The notes below the pieces were generated by a model, which was not told the DNA's origin, did not search any database, and saw only the letters and a list, made by a program, of their open reading frames with translations. This document shows, one piece after another, positions 60,951 to 64,000 of a stretch of DNA of 64,000 bases. Within the stretch, counting starts at the first letter, position 1, and each line of letters starts with the position of its first letter. The translations under genes and the position numbers were made by a program. The stretch is from Lepidodermella squamata (taxonomy: Eukaryota > Gastrotricha): NCBI GenBank assembly GCA_047495785.1, contig JBLDXI010000015.1, positions 1,550,001-1,614,000 on the forward strand, written 5' to 3'.

Positions 60951-63623
60951 GGGACGCGGTGATGATGACTGAACTTAAAACTTGATATTCAGTGCCAGTG
61001 GAATGATATTACTTGAATAACAATTAACGATGATTGTTAAAAAGTCTTAAAACGAATGCTATAACACTTTCTATTGTTGCCTTTTCATGTTCGAAATAAG
61101 AATTCCGGCCATGAGATTATTAAGCAGTAAAATTTACCTTGTAAAATGAGTTCATAAATTCAGATATGACCGTTAAAAAGTGATAAGTGGGGTTTGTGAT
61201 ATTCTGTATTTTCCAGAAAATGGCAAAACGTGTGTTGACTTGGGTAACGGTGACGAGTTCTGGCGATCACGGGATCATGACCGAAGACCCGACTTGTTTG
61301 ATGTTAGGATGATTGAGCAAAAACACACTTCGGAAGGTACGAAACTAAGGCATTTTATTAAGGCTAGAGCTAAGCTACTTTATGATCACCGAAGCGGTAG
61401 ATGATCTAAACGTATCAAATTAGGCCTTTTTATAGGCGGAATGGCATCAGGTTTCTGACGCGGCTATTGCTGGCACGCGCCAGACAGAAATAACAATTCG
61501 TGGCGTGACACGTGCTATTTATTAAAGGTGTCACCGCCACAACTTGGACGATTCACAAGGATTTTGAAACGTTCTTCTAGTCAGTTTTTCTCGAGGAGTT
61601 GGAAGTTTTATACTTCAGACCTCTAGGAGGCTCCCATCCACCTTGGTTGAATTTTTTTCATATAGCGTCAAAAGTCGACATTCGACATCGGCCGCATGGA
61701 ACCGTTATTAAAAAGATCTGATAAGTTGTCCACGTTTGGATTTTTTTGCCAACATTTCACGATGTATATAACATTTCGCTAATCTCTACTTTTCAATTGA
61801 TAGCAGTCAAAATATAAGTATTATCATGCCGACCAGAGATTTAAGTCTTCATCGTCATCATTTGGGACACAAACCAGAGCAGATTTTGCGATCATCATAT
61901 ATATGCATTAGGGAAATCCCTGATGTCCGACGTGGCTCTTTGCTATTTCAAGTCAAGCCGTCCCTCATCGTTCGTGAGCGCATCATTTAACGATGCTATG
62001 ACAGCCAGAGACTCAATAAAAAATAACCACACAAAGCGGTCGATTAAGAAGATCATAAATGCCCAAACGTTTCGCAAATACTTACTCAGAATCACTCAGA
62101 AAATGACAAGCCGGCATCACGCAATATTTACCGCATTTTTTCAGCGGAAGTAAAACCTTAATTCAACGCAAAACGAAAAACGTACCAAATTCGTAAACAT
62201 CCAAAAAAAGTCTGACATTCGCTGCTAAAATATCCGCAAGGTGGTGATTACGCGGTATAATACTACTTTCCCTCAGTACTCCACATCAGTCAACAATTGC
62301 AACGCAGGTATCCCTATGCAATTAGGGGCGCCAGTTAGGTATGCACTGCTTCTATTAAGTTGCTTAATAAAACAGCTCTTTGTAATACAATATAAGTTTC
62401 TTATTCTGTGAACCCTTGAAATTTCCAGCCGCAACTCATATACTTGTAATGGCGCGGCTGCTATACTGGTTTAGACTGCCAAGCTTTTTAAGGATTATAA
62501 GCTGGGGGATCAGGTGCAGGCAGAGCTGTGGTACATTGAGTTCTATTTGAGTCAAGTTAAAGCCTTTAAATTTCACGGCTTTCACAAATTTTTTGCCTCA
62601 CGTAATTATAATTTGTTCGATTGAAAAATCAGTGCTTGGAACTCTAAAACACATGGAAATCCATATTACCTTGAGGCATATTATTTAAAGGTAGAAAAAA
62701 TGATCAGCACTGGAATTTTTCTTATCATAGCGCTACCATATTGTTTAGCAATTATTTTTTAAATTACCACTAGCCGCAGAAGCTAAAACATATAGACCAC
62801 GTGGCTATGCGTGATACGTGACTAGTTTTTTTCGGACCGTAAAACTGGTATTATAGTCAAGTTTATACGAGCATATTTAATTTTGAATTTTTATATAAGA
62901 AATATTAATGAGGAATAATTATTTAAGGGTGATCTACTGTACATTTAAAATTAATATATCGTTTACTTTGCCTACATTTATCGCGAAGCTCCCAGACGTT
63001 CTGCCGTAATTTTCAGGTTGAGGGACATTCTCTCACCCACCCGTCTTCCAACTGCGCGCTGAGCGCATCCTATTTTTCTGTTGAATTTTCTGAAATATTT
63101 TCGAATATTTTTCAAACTTGCCGTGATAACTTCAGCCCAAAACTTAGTATTACAAGTTCATCGGTCTCAATTTGCCTTCTTCAAAACTTGGCTAAAACTT
63201 GGTTAAAAAATAGTTTTTCAACTTAGGGGACACGCTGTATGATTTTCCTTTCACTTCACTCTTCACTTGAGATTTTGACTTCTATGGTAGGCTTTTTTAT
63301 GTGCATAATCATCGAGATCACATCACATTTGCAGCGTAATAAATGTTATGAATTCAAAAATTGTAGCAGCTCAACCGAATATTCGTGGGAGTTCTGAGAG
63401 TGTGGTCTTCCTTTCATGCTTTCGTCCAAAATAATACCTTCCAGTATCTTATTGTTTTACCATCTAGAGATATTGGATACATATGAATCAGTTATTCCAA
63501 AATACCGGAAAAACCTGATCTTATACCGATTAATTTATTGTTTACCGGGCGTGCGCAGTGGAGCGTGTCGGTATTTTTATTACAACCTGCCCGCATCGCC
63601 TGCTCGCCGGCCCGCCCAATACT
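60951..63623. other. Intergenic with LTR-like fragment and short repeat
   Basis: At 61430-61560 motifs GCTATTGCTGGCACG and GTGACACGTGCTATT recur from the POLQ intron 7 block, suggesting retroelement debris; the open frame 61180-61404 next to it is unidentified. A second GGGACACGCTGTATG copy is at 63227-63241. Otherwise AT-rich without recognisable exons. Confidence 0.4.
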
Positions 63624-64000
63624 ATGAACAACAACAAAAATAACAACAACAGCCCGGATCAAGCGATACTAGATAGCGATTATTCGTCTTGCACGGTTGC
63701 GCTCTTCACGCTTGTTGGCCGCACTTTCATCCAAGCAGCCACCTTAATGTCCCTCGCAGTGCGGCGACGGCGCGGGTCGTGCGCCCGATTTATCATCAGC
63801 TCAGGCCTAGCTCTAGTCACATTTTACATCGCAATCGCAATTTTGCAACAAGACGGCAATTACAACTCAAATTTCACGTATCAATTAACACCCCAGGGCT
63901 TGTTTGCAATCAACCGTGACGGAGAGCGGAAACCAAATACCGTCAACTTGAACCAGCCTATTGAAATTTCATCACCGAATTGTACCGAGAAAGATGCTGA
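63624..64000 (+). CDS. Type II membrane protein, first exon, cut by window end
   Basis: From the ATG at 63624 the frame is open to the last base (125 codons). A short Asn-rich cytoplasmic N-terminus and a basic RRRRGSCAR segment precede one hydrophobic helix (FIISSGLALVTFYIAIAIL), then a lumenal or extracellular part with N-glycosylation sites NFT and NCT. This is the layout of Golgi glycosyltransferases and sulfotransferases, which I suggest only as a possibility because no catalytic domain is reached. Frames in other phases across this stretch look like shadows. Confidence 0.6.
   Translation, partial: MNNNKNNNNSPDQAILDSDYSSCTVALFTLVGRTFIQAATLMSLAVRRRRGSCARFIISSGLALVTFYIAIAILQQDGNYNSNFTYQLTPQGLFAINRDGERKPNTVNLNQPIEISSPNCTEKDA

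Noticed and set aside
61923-62153. Plus-strand 76-aa open frame
   Set aside because: Short, basic, no homology recognised, and AT-rich surroundings make chance likely.

Overview
The window is nuclear DNA of a small-genome invertebrate animal. Its genes are split by GT-AG introns, most only 50-70 bp with T-rich TTTCAG-type acceptors, and the proteins are metazoan: a mesh-like NIDO/AMOP/VWD/sushi protein, two hephaestin/ceruloplasmin-type ferroxidases, DNA polymerase theta, an MRP-type ABCC transporter, a Kunitz/apple secreted protein and a class A-like GPCR. Compact introns and tight gene spacing would suit an ecdysozoan such as a tardigrade or nematode, but the species cannot be fixed from the sequence alone.

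Layout. 1-6.2 kb: an atypical GPCR gene (minus) and AT-rich intergenic DNA with dispersed repeats. 6.2-8.9 kb: a cytosolic HSC70 gene (minus) with a TATA box and a perfect three-unit heat-shock element. 9.9-10.5 kb: a decayed coding-like stretch. 11.1-25.9 kb: a small intronless gene and, 75 bp downstream on the same strand, DNA polymerase theta (8 exons, 1853 aa). The three large POLQ introns carry transposon debris: a Mutator-like MITE with a 9-bp target duplication, a Copia-type gag remnant, and a TA-flanked MITE. 26.1-29.5 kb: the mesh-like gene. 29.6-49.9 kb: two multicopper ferroxidase paralogues in opposite orientation flanking an MRP1-like ABC transporter; one paralogue ends in a membrane anchor, the other is secreted. 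50.0-52.5 kb: a PHYHD1-like dioxygenase and a Kunitz-Kunitz-apple protein. 55.1-61.0 kb: a tandem pair of four-exon, cysteine-rich secreted proteins of a family I do not recognise, with two MITEs of one family (ends CATAGAG, 8-bp target duplications). One MITE sits exactly on a splice donor of the second gene and should truncate it. 63.6-64.0 kb: first exon of a type II membrane protein running off the window.

Joint themes. The two ferroxidases look like a locally duplicated pair that split into membrane-anchored and soluble forms and diverged in metal-binding segments (His-rich against Met-rich loops, loss of one type-1 copper site). The cysteine-rich pair is the least explained gene family here, and the MITE at its exon 3 boundary is the sharpest structural observation in the window. 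All splice sites were read by eye and checked for reading-frame phase; none has transcript support.
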